DNA of 43,094 nt. Source: Myxococcales bacterium. Its GTDB lineage: Bacteria; Myxococcota_A; Polyangia; Polyangiales; Polyangiaceae. A model generated the notes under the pieces. The model did not search any database. It saw only the letters and a program-made list of their open reading frames with translations, and was not told the DNA's origin. Position 1 is the first letter of the stretch. Each line of letters starts with the position of its first letter. Location of the stretch: positions 1 through 43,094 of the forward strand of contig JAGQJA010000334.1 of assembly GCA_020430845.1 (NCBI GenBank). The letters run 5' to 3'. The translations under genes and the position numbers were made by a program. Below, one piece after another: positions 17,158-31,326 of this stretch.

Positions 17158-17163
17158 TAGGTT
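17158..17163 (+). promoter_or_regulatory. TAGGTT -10-like box, 6 nt before ftsB
   Basis: This TANNNT box ends exactly 6 bases before GTG 17170. There is no Shine-Dalgarno between them, which suggests a leaderless mRNA. Confidence 0.5.
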
Positions 17164-17169
17164 CGCGGG

Positions 17170-17463
17170 GTGAAGCTCGAGCCGATCCTCCGCGGGCTGC
17201 CGCTCGCCGTGCTCGTCGCGTCCCTGATCTCGGTGCCCATCTTGGTCTTCGAGCCGCAGGGGCTGCCGCGCATGCGCGCCCTCGAGCACGAGCTGTCGGG
17301 CGTGCGCGAAGAGAACGCCGAGCTCAAGCGCAAGATCAACGGCCTGCGCGCCGAGGTCAAAGAGCTCCAGGAGGACCCCACCGCCGTCGAGCGGATCAGC
17401 CGCGAGCAGCTCGGCCTGGTGCGCAAGAGCGAGGTCGTCTTCCAGTTCGATCGGCGTCCGTGA
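17170..17463 (+). CDS. ftsB: cell-division protein FtsB/DivIC family
   Basis: The 97-residue bitopic membrane protein has a short cytoplasmic N-terminus, one membrane helix (~10-29, LPLAVLVASLISVPILVF), a coiled coil (~35-70, with MRALEHELSGVREENAELKR-type heptads) and the family's C-terminal signature ERISREQLGLVRKSEVVFQF. FtsB forms a complex with FtsL and FtsQ at the division site and helps activate septal peptidoglycan synthesis. The GTG start at 17170 is set by the TAGGTT box 6 bases upstream and by the family's length. A T2SSE_N/GAF-like gene follows after 45 bases on the same strand but has its own box. No other division gene is adjacent. Confidence 0.88.
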   Translation: MKLEPILRGLPLAVLVASLISVPILVFEPQGLPRMRALEHELSGVREENAELKRKINGLRAEVKELQEDPTAVERISREQLGLVRKSEVVFQFDRRP

Positions 17464-17496
17464 GCCGTTTTTCTGCGGATCGCGGCGGGCGCGCAG

Positions 17497-17502
17497 TAGT
17501 CT
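17497..17502 (+). promoter_or_regulatory. TAGTCT -10-like box, 6 nt before start at 17509
   Basis: This TANNNT box ends exactly 6 bases before GTG 17509, with no Shine-Dalgarno; it matches the arrangement at ftsB and at 24464. Confidence 0.5.
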
Positions 17503-17508
17503 AGCGGC

Positions 17509-18966
17509 GTGGCGGTCGCGCTCGCGCAGGCTCTGCTCCTCCAAGGCGCCGTGCCCGAGCACGCGCTCCGCGAGGCGCTCTTCGTCTCGGTCGCCCGCGG
17601 GGTACCCTTCGCCTCGGCGCTGGTGGAGACGGGCGCGATCTCGCGTGAGACCCTCGACGCGCACCTCGCGCGCTCACCAGCACCGGCCCTCCAGCGCGTC
17701 GCCCCCCTGCCCGACCTGGTCGAGCGCCTCCCGCCCGGGCTCTGCGCGCGCCTGCTCGCGGTGCCCGTGCGACGCGACGCGATCACGGGCACGGTCGACG
17801 TCGCGGTGCCCGACCCCCTCGAGCCCCACGGGGCCCACGAGATCGGCTTTCACCTCAAGGCCCCCGTCCGCCCCGTGCGCGCGTCGACGGCGGCGATCGA
17901 GGACGCCCTCTACCGCTTGCGGCGCCCGTCGCGACCGCCCGTGCGCATGACCCTCCCACCGGCGGCCGGCTCGGCGATGCCGCCGCCCCCGCGCCCGAAG
18001 GACGACGTGGAGTACGACTCCCGTCCGACGTTGCTCGACGAGGCAGAGCGCGCCGGCTCGATGCCGCCGCCGTCTCGCGGGCTGACGCTCGCCACGTCGT
18101 CGCTCCCGCCTCCCCCCGCCGTCCCCAGCGAGGTGCGCGCCTCGTACCCTCCGCAGCGCCTCTCGGCCCCGCCGCGCGGCGGCACGTTGCCGCCTCCGCG
18201 TGGACCGATGAAGACGCCGCCGTGGGGCACCCCGGTGCACGTGCCGAAGACCGAGCCGCCGCTCAGCGGGTTCGGCTCCGAGATCCCGATCCCCCTCACC
18301 CGCCGCGCGCCCATCGCCGGCGGCACGCAGCGCCCGCCGCCCATGCGCGATCCGAGCGAGGCCGGCATGGGGCACGGCTACCCCGTCGACCCCGAGAGCG
18401 TACGCACCGTGGTCGAGGTCGATCGCAGCCACCCGCCCGCCGGCCCCGCGCCGCTGCCCGCGGAGGGCCGCTTCGCAGCGTTCGCGCCGCAGCTGCCCTT
18501 CGCCGACGCGACGGCCATCCTCGAGGCGATCCGCGCGGGCGCCGACCGCGACGCCGTGCTCGAGCTGGTCCTCACGGCGACGCGCCTGGTCGCCGCGCGC
18601 GTGGCGATCTTCGTCGTCAAGCAGGGCAACCTCGTGGGGTGGCTCTGCACGCCCGAGCTCGGCGATCTGGGCGCCCTCAAGGCGACGGCGCTCCCGATCG
18701 ACTCGCCCACGGCGCTCAGCCAAGCGATCCACGAGGGCTCTTACCTGGGCCCGCTCCGTCACGACGCGTCTCACGCCCCGCTCTTGCGCGTCATGCAGTC
18801 GGCCTCGCGCGACGTGGCGATCGTGCCGATTCGCGTCACCGGTCGCACGGTGGCGCTCGTGCTCGCCGACGAGCTGGGCGACACGATGCTCTCGACCCGA
18901 CGCATCGAAGAGATCGTGCACGCGGCCGGCGAGGCGTTCACGCGCATCGTGCGACACCGCAAGTAG
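17509..18966 (+). CDS. T2SSE_N (MshEN-like) domain protein with proline-rich linker and GAF-like C-terminus
   Basis: The product has 485 residues. The first ~140 resemble the N-terminal domain of type II secretion/type IV pilus ATPases (GspE/PilB/MshE): two helical LLxxG-type segments (ALREALFVSVARGVPFASAL), then LPPGLCARLLAVPVRR, VDVAVPDPLEPHGAHEIGFH. No ATPase domain follows. Residues ~145-310 are a low-complexity Pro/Arg/Ser linker. Residues ~325-485 look like a GAF domain (FADATAILEAIRAG, LVAARVAIFVVKQGNLVGW, RDVAIVPIRVTGRTVALVLAD). MshEN domains can bind cyclic-di-GMP, but the canonical RLG motif is not intact here, so ligand binding is uncertain. The protein may be an adaptor or sensor. 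A GTG start with a TAGTCT box 6 bases upstream is used. The 3' end overlaps the convergent TerB-like gene by 29 bases. Confidence 0.82.
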   Translation: MAVALAQALLLQGAVPEHALREALFVSVARGVPFASALVETGAISRETLDAHLARSPAPALQRVAPLPDLVERLPPGLCARLLAVPVRRDAITGTVDVAVPDPLEPHGAHEIGFHLKAPVRPVRASTAAIEDALYRLRRPSRPPVRMTLPPAAGSAMPPPPRPKDDVEYDSRPTLLDEAERAGSMPPPSRGLTLATSSLPPPPAVPSEVRASYPPQRLSAPPRGGTLPPPRGPMKTPPWGTPVHVPKTEPPLSGFGSEIPIPLTRRAPIAGGTQRPPPMRDPSEAGMGHGYPVDPESVRTVVEVDRSHPPAGPAPLPAEGRFAAFAPQLPFADATAILEAIRAGADRDAVLELVLTATRLVAARVAIFVVKQGNLVGWLCTPELGDLGALKATALPIDSPTALSQAIHEGSYLGPLRHDASHAPLLRVMQSASRDVAIVPIRVTGRTVALVLADELGDTMLSTRRIEEIVHAAGEAFTRIVRHRK

Positions 18967-19360
18967 ACGCGCGCGCGCCGAGGAGCGACTCGAGCAGGCG
19001 CGCGTGCTCGTGCGCGGCCATGCTCGCGCCGCCAGCGGCCGCAGCGCGCGCCGCGGGACGAGCCACACGCAGCAGGGCCCGCGCCGTCGCCGGCGTCACA
19101 CGTGCCGGGTCGACGTCCTCGGGCGGCGGAGGAGACGCGAGCACGTCGAGCGCCCGCGCCGCGTCACGCGGTCCGTTGCCGAGCTCGGACGCGAGCCGGA
19201 CGAAGAACCGACAGCCCGACGCCGTCACGCGCGCGTCGGCCCAGAGGATCGCCGACACGAAGCGGAGCACGTCGCGGCGCTCGCGCCTCGAGAGCACGTT
19301 CACGTCGGACGTGGAGAAGAAGGTGGCGGTGTCGGGCGCAGAAGAGAGGGTGGTGAGCAT
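18938..19360 (-). CDS. TerB-like small helical protein
   Basis: The product has 140 residues from ATG 19360. A frame continues upstream to a GTG at 19441, but that part is Arg-rich and not protein-like. The chain is helical with charged positions: SRRERRDVLRFVSAILWADARVT, then CRFFVRLASELG, then a Pro-containing loop and Ala-rich helices ending in LLESLLGA. The first helix pair resembles the TerB/DUF533 pattern in which an acidic residue follows an Ala-rich helix; I call this weakly. It is downstream of glgP on the same strand but separated by a strong hairpin. Its 3' end overlaps the convergent gene by 29 bases. Function is unknown. Confidence 0.55.
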   Translation of the reverse strand: MLTTLSSAPDTATFFSTSDVNVLSRRERRDVLRFVSAILWADARVTASGCRFFVRLASELGNGPRDAARALDVLASPPPPEDVDPARVTPATARALLRVARPAARAAAAGGASMAAHEHARLLESLLGARASTCGVARCA

Positions 19361-19451
19361 GCGCGGCCATGAGCACGCGGCGTGCCCACGCGCGCGCGGG
19401 CTGCGCACGCAGAGATCCGTGCGCGCGCCGCCGACGGCCACCTGACACGGC

Positions 19452-19474
19452 CGGCCCGGGGGTGGCCCGGGCCG
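19452..19474 (-). terminator. hairpin 12 nt after the glgP stop
   Basis: CGGCCCGGG (19452-19460) and CCCGGGCCG (19466-19474) form a perfect 9-bp stem with a 5-base loop. It lies just downstream of the glgP stop on the minus strand. There is no T-run after it. It is a likely terminator or 3'-end stabiliser that separates glgP from the TerB-like gene. Confidence 0.55.
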
Positions 19475-19486
19475 ATCGCGCGCGCG

Positions 19487-21979
<2,493 letters not shown>

Positions 21980-22035
21980 GACGCGGAGATTCGGAGACTT
22001 TTGCCCTCCGCGCAAGGGGGTATGGCCGCCCGCGG

Positions 22036-23034
22036 CTACTTCGTGGTGCGCGGGAAGATCAACGCGAAAGAGCGCTCGCCGACGCGGTAGAGCGTGGCCT
22101 TGTCCTTTGGCGCGCCTTCGTCTGCGGCCCACGCCGCGTACCAAGGGAGCTTCTCCCACACGGGCGTCTTCTTGACGAACTCGGGCACGATGAGGTCGAG
22201 CTCCACGTAGCGACCGCCGGTCTCGCGGATCAGGTCCGGACCGAACGACCAGTCTCGGCTCGACTCGGGCGGGGACGCGTCGTTGTGCAGGGCGCCGCCG
22301 TACAGCACGACCATCTTCGAGGGCGCCCGCGCGGCGTTTCGATCGAGGTAGCTCCGAGCGTCGACCGTGCTGAGGCGGCGGATGAGCGAGAGCATCTTGG
22401 GCACGGCGTCGGCGCCCGCGTCGGCGAGCTCGGCGTAGTCGTCACACGTGGGCCGGAGCACGTGCGGTTGGACGCCGAGCGCCTTGGCGCGATCGCCGAG
22501 CTGGATGAACTCGTTGGGGTTCGACTTGGCCTGCTTCTGCACGACGGGCTTCTGCGCGCTCGCGACGGCGGCGACCTCGCGCTTGCAGCGGGGATCGCCG
22601 AGCCAGAGCTCGAGCAAGAGGTCGCTCGCGCGCGGCGCGATGACGGGGAGCAGGTCCTCGGTGAAGCGTTTGGTCGACGACGCGATGCCCTCGGTGCCCT
22701 TCTGGGCGTGCGCCTCGCCGATCGCGAGCACCTTGGGATCGTGTGCGGCCACCCAGACGAACGCGTCGCGCGCGCTTGGGAACCGGTAACACGCGGGCTC
22801 CTTGTCCGCGCCGCACGACGCGGCCCCCGCGGGCAGAGGCAGCGACGCGAGCGGCGCGATCCCGCCCGCGTCGGGCGCGTCGGCCGCGGTGGGCGCGGCG
22901 CTCGACGACGCGGCCGCAACAGGCGCGGAGGGCGGCGGGCTGGCCTTGTCACCGGACGGCGCCGCGGGTTGCTTCGAGCACGCCGCGAGCGCGAGCGAGA
23001 GGGAGAGCGAGAGGGCGACGGCGGTTGTCGTCAT
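22036..23034 (-). CDS. predicted lipoprotein with a ChaN/EreA/TraB-like domain
   Basis: The 332-residue product has a type II signal peptide and lipobox LAAC (lipidated Cys19), then a Ser/Ala/Pro linker to ~65. The domain (~80-332) has VLAIGEAHAQKG (Gly-Glu-x-His at 106-109), an acidic LLLELW segment (~139-144) and, later, VVLYGGALHND. A GE-x-H motif with a downstream acidic residue and a second Gly-x-x-His is the signature of the TraB/ChaN/EreA fold, whose members include haem-binding and esterase-like proteins. Which activity applies here is unknown. The protein is predicted to be membrane-anchored outside the cytosol. A TATCCT box ends exactly 6 bases before the ATG. It is upstream of glgP on the same strand with a 56-base gap; cotranscription is possible. 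Confidence 0.75.
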   Translation of the reverse strand: MTTTAVALSLSLSLALAACSKQPAAPSGDKASPPPSAPVAAASSSAAPTAADAPDAGGIAPLASLPLPAGAASCGADKEPACYRFPSARDAFVWVAAHDPKVLAIGEAHAQKGTEGIASSTKRFTEDLLPVIAPRASDLLLELWLGDPRCKREVAAVASAQKPVVQKQAKSNPNEFIQLGDRAKALGVQPHVLRPTCDDYAELADAGADAVPKMLSLIRRLSTVDARSYLDRNAARAPSKMVVLYGGALHNDASPPESSRDWSFGPDLIRETGGRYVELDLIVPEFVKKTPVWEKLPWYAAWAADEGAPKDKATLYRVGERSFALIFPRTTK

Positions 23035-23040
23035 GTGCCC

Positions 23041-23046
23041 AGGATA
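23041..23046 (-). promoter_or_regulatory. TATCCT -10-like box, 6 nt before start at 23034
   Basis: This TANNNT box on the minus strand ends exactly 6 bases before ATG 23034, with no Shine-Dalgarno. It fits a leaderless mRNA. Confidence 0.5.
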
Positions 23047-23212
23047 GACCCCGCGGAGCGCCGCGTCGTCGGCCGCAGCCGGCGCGCGCACCGTGCGTCG
23101 TTCCGTTGACGGGTGCGCGGAGACTCGTGCGCATCGTGACGGCGCGCCGCGTCGCATCGCCACCGACGGCGAGATCCTCGATGGATCGCGGGGCGACCCG
23201 AGACACGAAGCT

Positions 23213-23228
23213 TGGCACGGCGCGTGCG
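23213..23228 (+). promoter_or_regulatory. candidate sigma-54 (-24/-12) promoter
   Basis: TGGCACG (23213-23219), four bases, then GTGCG (23224-23228) matches the sigma-54 consensus TGGCACG-N4-TTGCW, with perfect -24 bases and the essential GC at -12 (GG at 23214 and GC at 23226, 12 bases apart). The start site would be near 23239, just before GGAG (23240-23243) and ATG 23252. The first T of the -12 element is not matched. A chance match in GC-rich DNA is possible. Confidence 0.35.
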
Positions 23229-23251
23229 AGCAAGCGCGCGGAGCCACTTAT

Positions 23252-24442
23252 ATGCATGATACATACACCTTCCGCAGGCGCCTCGCGCGCGCCGGCCTGG
23301 CCCTCGTCGTCACCCTCGGCGTCGGCGCGTGCAGCGAGACCGTCGTGACCGTGCCTGGCCCCGCGGCCGACGAGCCCCCGGCCGATCCCGTCGCCGCGCC
23401 CTCGCCCGACGCGACGTGCCCCCCCAGTCAGTACGCAGCGCCGCCCTCCGGTGCGTGCGCGGCGCTCCCTTCGCTCACCATCGCCCGCTCGAACCGGACG
23501 ATCGCGCCCGCGCGCGACCACCACACGACGCACGTCATCGAGGTCGGCGGCGCGCCGTACCTCTACGTGTTCGCGGGAACCGACGGCTGGCGCTCGCTCC
23601 ACACCGACGTGCAACGCGCCCCCATCGGCCCCGACGGCGGGCTCGGCGCGTTCGAGAACGTCGGCACGCTGCCCGAGGGGCGCGCCGGGCACTGCATCAT
23701 CGTCAAGGGCGATCGGCTCTTCATCCTGGGCGGCGTCGTGGGCACCGAGCGGTCCGGTCCGAGCAAGTCGACGCTCACGGCGCGCGTCGGCTCCGACGGC
23801 AAGATCGTCGACGTCGCCGAGGGGCCGTCGCTGCCCATCGCCGTGATGCACCTCACGTGCGCCGCCCACGACGACACGCTCTACGCGTTCGGCGGGCGCG
23901 GAGTGAGGAGCCGCAGCACGACGCTCTCGGCCCGCGCGAAGATGAACGCCGACGGCACGCTCGGCGCCTTCGAAGATGAGGCGCCGCTCTCGCCCGACCG
24001 CAGCCACCACGCGACGTTCGTGCGCAACGGCCGCGTCTACCTGATGGGCGGACTGACGGGAGACCCGACGAAGACGAGCATCGACCGACAGGACGTCGTC
24101 TCGGCGGAGATCCTCGCGGGCGGCCACCTCGGGCCCTGGACGGCCGCGGGCGCGCTCGCCTCGCCCCTGAGCGTGTCGGCGGCGCTCCTCCGCGACGACG
24201 TCGTCTGGGTCCTCGGAGGCTACGAGGGCGCCGACGCCGCCGGGTACACCGATCGCGTGCAGCGCGGCACGTTCGCCAAGGACGGATCGATCGCGTCGTT
24301 CGAGGTCGTCGACGCCAAGCTGCCTCAGGGCCGCGCGCACGTGCACCAGACGCCCGTGTACGGAAAGCACCTCTACTCGGTCGCAGGAAAGAGCTCCGAG
24401 CAAGAGCCGCTGGGCACGATCGACATCGGCACGTTCGAGTGA
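23252..24442 (+). CDS. kelch-like beta-propeller lipoprotein
   Basis: The 396-residue product has a type II signal peptide and lipobox VGAC (lipidated Cys27), a Pro/Ala linker and then repeats of about 50 residues with the kelch-style pattern. Each has an aromatic-rich strand (YLYVFAG, LFILGGV, LYAFGGR, VYLMGGL, VWVLGGY, LYSVAGK), a glycine pair and a following loop with DGxLGAFE or similar. This is typical of galactose-oxidase/kelch beta-propellers without enzyme residues. It should be a surface or periplasmic binding protein. The start ATG 23252 has GGAG (23240-23243) 8 bases upstream; its first codons (ATG CAT GAT ACA TAC) are unusually A/T-rich. The partner is unknown. A candidate sigma-54 promoter lies directly upstream. 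Confidence 0.85.
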   Translation: MHDTYTFRRRLARAGLALVVTLGVGACSETVVTVPGPAADEPPADPVAAPSPDATCPPSQYAAPPSGACAALPSLTIARSNRTIAPARDHHTTHVIEVGGAPYLYVFAGTDGWRSLHTDVQRAPIGPDGGLGAFENVGTLPEGRAGHCIIVKGDRLFILGGVVGTERSGPSKSTLTARVGSDGKIVDVAEGPSLPIAVMHLTCAAHDDTLYAFGGRGVRSRSTTLSARAKMNADGTLGAFEDEAPLSPDRSHHATFVRNGRVYLMGGLTGDPTKTSIDRQDVVSAEILAGGHLGPWTAAGALASPLSVSAALLRDDVVWVLGGYEGADAAGYTDRVQRGTFAKDGSIASFEVVDAKLPQGRAHVHQTPVYGKHLYSVAGKSSEQEPLGTIDIGTFE

Positions 24443-24451
24443 AACGCGCGC

Positions 24452-24457
24452 TACCAT
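24452..24457 (+). promoter_or_regulatory. TACCAT -10-like box, 6 nt before start at 24464
   Basis: This TANNNT box ends exactly 6 bases before ATG 24464. It lies in the 21-base gap after the kelch-like gene, so the oxidoreductase can be transcribed independently, without a leader. Confidence 0.5.
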
Positions 24458-24463
24458 CGCCGC

Positions 24464-26596
24464 ATGCCGCAGCGCCCCGCCACGTGCACTCTGTGTGAAG
24501 CCGCCTGCGGAATCCTCGTCGACGTCGAGGGCGACGAGGTGCGCGGCGTCCGCGGTGACCCCGACGATCCGATGAGCCAGGGCTACGTCTGCCCCAAGGT
24601 CGTCGGCATGCAAGACCTCCACGACGATCCCGACCGGCTGCGTCGGCCGCTCGTCCGCGACGGGGGCGCGCTCCGCGAGGCGAGCTGGGACGAGGCGATG
24701 ACCCGAGCGGCGGAGGGGATCCGCAGGGTTCGACGCGAGCACGGCAAGGACGCGCTCGCGGTCTACCAAGGCAACCCGACGGCGCACAACCTCGGCCTCA
24801 TGACCGTGGGGCAGCTCGTCCTGCGCACGCTCGGCACCAAGAACCTCTACTCGGCGTCGAGCGCCGACCAAGCGCCGCACATGCTCGCGGCGCACGAGAT
24901 GTTCGGGCACGTGCTGCTCATGCCGGTGCCCGACGTCGACCGCACCAAGCTCTGGCTCGTCATCGGCGCCAACCCCGTCGTGAGCAACGGCAGCATCATG
25001 ACCGCGCCCGACACCAAGCGACGCATCACGCGCATCCGAGAGCGCGGCGGTCGCGTCGTGGTCGTCGACCCGCGTCGCACCGAGACGGCGCGCCTCGCCG
25101 ACGAGCACGTGTTCTTGCGGCCCGGCACCGACGCCCTCTTGCTCTTCTCGCTCCTCCACGTGGTCTTCGAGGAGGGGCTCGCGAAGCCGATCGCGCACGC
25201 GGTCGGCGTCGAGCGCCTGGAGCAGCTCGCGCGCGCGTTCCACCCCGAGCGGGTCGCCCGCGCCACGGGAGTCACGGCGCCGCGCATCCGCGAGCTCGCG
25301 CGCGCCTTCGCCCAGGCCGAGAGCGCCGCGTGCTACGTCCGCGTCGGAACGTGTCACCAGGAGCACGCGACCCTCGCGTCTTGGCTCGCGTACGCGCTCG
25401 GCGCGGTGACCGGCAACCTCGATCGCCCTGGCGGCATGATGTGGACGCGCCCGGCCGTCGACGTCCTGAAGATCGCCGACCTCGTGGGGCTGCGCGGCCA
25501 CGCGCGGTTCTCGAGCCGGGTGCGCGGCTACGCCGAGCTGGGCGGCGAGCTCCCCATCGCGACGCTGGCCGAGGAGATCGAGACGCCCGGGCGCGGCCAG
25601 GTGCGCGCGCTCGTCACGAGCGCCGGCAACCCCGCCCTGTCGGCGCCCGACGGACCGCGCCTCGAGCGCGCCATCGCGTCGCTCGAGCACTACGTCGCGA
25701 TCGACGGCTACGTCAACGAGACGACGCGGCACGCGCACGTCATCCTGCCGCCGTGCTCGCCGCTGCAGCGCCCGCACTACGACGTCGCGCTCTCGGCGTT
25801 CGCGGTCCGCGAGTGCGCCAAGCTCGCGCAGCCCGCTCTGCCCATGGGGCCGGGCGAGCGCGACGACGCCGACATCCTCGCCGAGCTCGGCGCGCGTATA
25901 CGCGGCGGCAACGGCGCGCTCGGCCGCGCCATGACGCGCGCGGCGAAGGCGATCACGCCGCTGCGGATCCTCGACGGCGCCCTCCGCACCGGCCCGCGGC
26001 GCCTCAGCGTGCTCGCGCTCACTCGTGCTCCGCACGGCCTGGACCTCGGCCCCCTCGAGCCGCGCCTGCCCGGGGTGCTCACCACGGCGAGCGGGCGCGT
26101 CGAGCTCGCGCCCGAGCTCTTCGCCCGCGAGGTGCCGCGCCTCGAGGCCGAGCTGGAGCGGCGGCCGCCCTCGATGGTGCTCATCGGCAGGCGCCACCTG
26201 CGCAGCAACAACTCGTGGCTTCACAACTCGCTGCGCCTCGTGAAGGGACCGCAGCGCTGCACGCTGCTCGTGCACCCCGACGACGCGGCGCGACTCGAGC
26301 TGCGCGACGGCGCCCCGGCGACGGTCAAGACGTCTCGGGGCGAGGTGCGCGCTCCGGTGGAGATCAGCGACGAGATCATGCCCGGCGTCGTGAGCCTGCC
26401 GCACGGGTGGGGGCACGACCGCGCGGGCGCCCGGCTCGGCGTGGCGGCCGCGCACGCCGGCGTCAGCCTCAACGACGTCACAGACGACGCGCGCGTCGAC
26501 CGACTGAGCGGCAACGCCGCGTTCAACGGCATCGCCGTCGAGGTCACGCCCGCGCACGTCCGCGTCGCGGTCGACGACGGCGCCCTGGCGCGCTGA
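24464..26596 (+). CDS. molybdopterin-dependent oxidoreductase (DMSO reductase family)
   Basis: The 710-residue protein starts with an iron-sulfur site Cys8, Cys11, Cys15 and Cys43 (CTLCEAACG, GYVCPK), the 4Fe-4S pattern of formate dehydrogenase-like members. The molybdopterin domains follow: VIGANPVVSN, GGRVVVVDPRRTETARLADEHVFLRPGTD, GAVTGNLDRPGGMM. The C-terminal cofactor-binding domain ends in RRHLRSNNSWLHN, VKTSRGEVRAPVEISD and PHGWGHD. There is no Tat signal, so it should be cytosolic. The Mo ligand region (SASSADQ) has Ser, not Cys or selenocysteine, so it is unlikely to be formate dehydrogenase proper. No electron-transfer subunit is nearby. The substrate is unknown; it may work alone with a ferredoxin or NAD partner. 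Convergent with the PRPP synthetase gene by one base. Confidence 0.93.
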   Translation: MPQRPATCTLCEAACGILVDVEGDEVRGVRGDPDDPMSQGYVCPKVVGMQDLHDDPDRLRRPLVRDGGALREASWDEAMTRAAEGIRRVRREHGKDALAVYQGNPTAHNLGLMTVGQLVLRTLGTKNLYSASSADQAPHMLAAHEMFGHVLLMPVPDVDRTKLWLVIGANPVVSNGSIMTAPDTKRRITRIRERGGRVVVVDPRRTETARLADEHVFLRPGTDALLLFSLLHVVFEEGLAKPIAHAVGVERLEQLARAFHPERVARATGVTAPRIRELARAFAQAESAACYVRVGTCHQEHATLASWLAYALGAVTGNLDRPGGMMWTRPAVDVLKIADLVGLRGHARFSSRVRGYAELGGELPIATLAEEIETPGRGQVRALVTSAGNPALSAPDGPRLERAIASLEHYVAIDGYVNETTRHAHVILPPCSPLQRPHYDVALSAFAVRECAKLAQPALPMGPGERDDADILAELGARIRGGNGALGRAMTRAAKAITPLRILDGALRTGPRRLSVLALTRAPHGLDLGPLEPRLPGVLTTASGRVELAPELFAREVPRLEAELERRPPSMVLIGRRHLRSNNSWLHNSLRLVKGPQRCTLLVHPDDAARLELRDGAPATVKTSRGEVRAPVEISDEIMPGVVSLPHGWGHDRAGARLGVAAAHAGVSLNDVTDDARVDRLSGNAAFNGIAVEVTPAHVRVAVDDGALAR

Positions 26597-26597
26597 A

Positions 26598-27512
26598 TCA
26601 GCCTCCGAGCGCGGCGACGAGGCTCGGCGCGATGGGCACGATGCAGTCCTTGGGGAGCTTCTGGCTCCCGGGGTGGGAGCTCGTGCCCAAGATCGTGGCG
26701 AAGACGCCGCTCGCCTGGATCTTCTCGTACGAGTCGCCGGGCAGGACGATGTGGCTCGCGATCGCGTGCACCTTGGACGCGCCCGCGGCGAGGTAGGCGC
26801 GCCCCGCCTGCACGAGCGACGAGCCGGTGCGGATCATGTCGTCGTAGACCATGACCTCGCGCCCCTTCACGTCGGCGTTCACGCCGGTCACCGCGGTCGC
26901 GCCCGACGTCGAGTCGCGCCGCTTGTACACGAAGGCGGGCTCCACGTGCAGATCGCGCGCGAGGCTCTGCACCCACTTGGCGCGGCCGGCGTCGCACGCG
27001 CCGAGCACGAACTCGCGGTCGCCCATCACCTCGCGGATCTTCTGCGTGACGAGCGGCGCGCCGTAGATGTGCCGGGTGAGCATGCGGTCGTCGAAGTAGA
27101 ACTCGATGCCGTCGGTGTGCAGGTCGAAGAGGAACACGCGCGTTCCGCCCTCGCACGCGGGGATCGACGAGACCAGGCGCGCGCGCGTCTTGGCGACGAC
27201 GACCTCGCCCTTCTTCACGGCACGCTCCATCGTCGAGTAGCCGAAGTACGGCATGACGAGGGCGAGCGACCGCGCGCCGCTCCGCGCGATGCCGCAGCCG
27301 AGATCGTAGAGCTCGAGCCAGTCGAGATCGCCGGGCGTACCGCCCAAGAGCACCACGTCACGCCCCCACACGTCGGACACGACGCGCAGGTAGCGCTCGC
27401 CGTCGGGGAACATCTTGCGCTCGACCTCGCCCCGATCGAACTCCCCCGCCGCGACGAACTCGGGCTCGAGGTAGGCGTACGACGTCGTGGAGAAGAGCAG
27501 GCGTGCGGTCAT
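26598..27512 (-). CDS. divergent ribose-phosphate pyrophosphokinase
   Basis: The 304-residue protein has the PRPP synthetase fold, which makes PRPP from ribose-5-phosphate and ATP. It keeps FPDGERYLRV, PYFGYSTMER, FDLHTDGIEFYFD, CDAGRAKW (normally a D-x-G-G segment), YKRRDS (catalytic Lys-Arg) and the PRPP loop VMVYDDMIRTGSSL (221-234). It differs from canonical Prs at the ATP-binding RQDR segment, which here reads STMERAV, and at several conserved sites. It is therefore a distant paralogue, or one with altered regulation. Start ATG 27512; a longer version from an upstream codon is possible. A GATACT box ends 6 bases before it. Convergent to the oxidoreductase gene with a one-base gap. The fold is certain, the exact role less so. 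Confidence 0.82.
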   Translation of the reverse strand: MTARLLFSTTSYAYLEPEFVAAGEFDRGEVERKMFPDGERYLRVVSDVWGRDVVLLGGTPGDLDWLELYDLGCGIARSGARSLALVMPYFGYSTMERAVKKGEVVVAKTRARLVSSIPACEGGTRVFLFDLHTDGIEFYFDDRMLTRHIYGAPLVTQKIREVMGDREFVLGACDAGRAKWVQSLARDLHVEPAFVYKRRDSTSGATAVTGVNADVKGREVMVYDDMIRTGSSLVQAGRAYLAAGASKVHAIASHIVLPGDSYEKIQASGVFATILGTSSHPGSQKLPKDCIVPIAPSLVAALGG

Positions 27513-27579
27513 GACGGCAGTATCGCGGGAACGGCTCAGCTTCTCAACGCGCACGAACGGGTGACGCGCCCGGCCCCCG

Positions 27580-29544
<1,965 letters not shown>

Positions 29545-29649
29545 TGTTCAGGTTCTCCTCGGGGGCACGTCTACCCCGTAGCGCGCCGCGCGACAAACGC
29601 GCCCTTGCCCGGGCGGCGGGCGGCGCGTCGTGGTAAGAGCGAGGCCGCC

Positions 29650-31317
<1,668 letters not shown>

Positions 31318-31326
31318 CGCGCGCGG

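Noticed and set aside
22949-26557. 3.6-kb open frame on the minus strand
   Set aside because: Antisense to the kelch-like and oxidoreductase genes; Arg/Ala/His-rich low-complexity translation without motifs. It is a frame opened by high GC.
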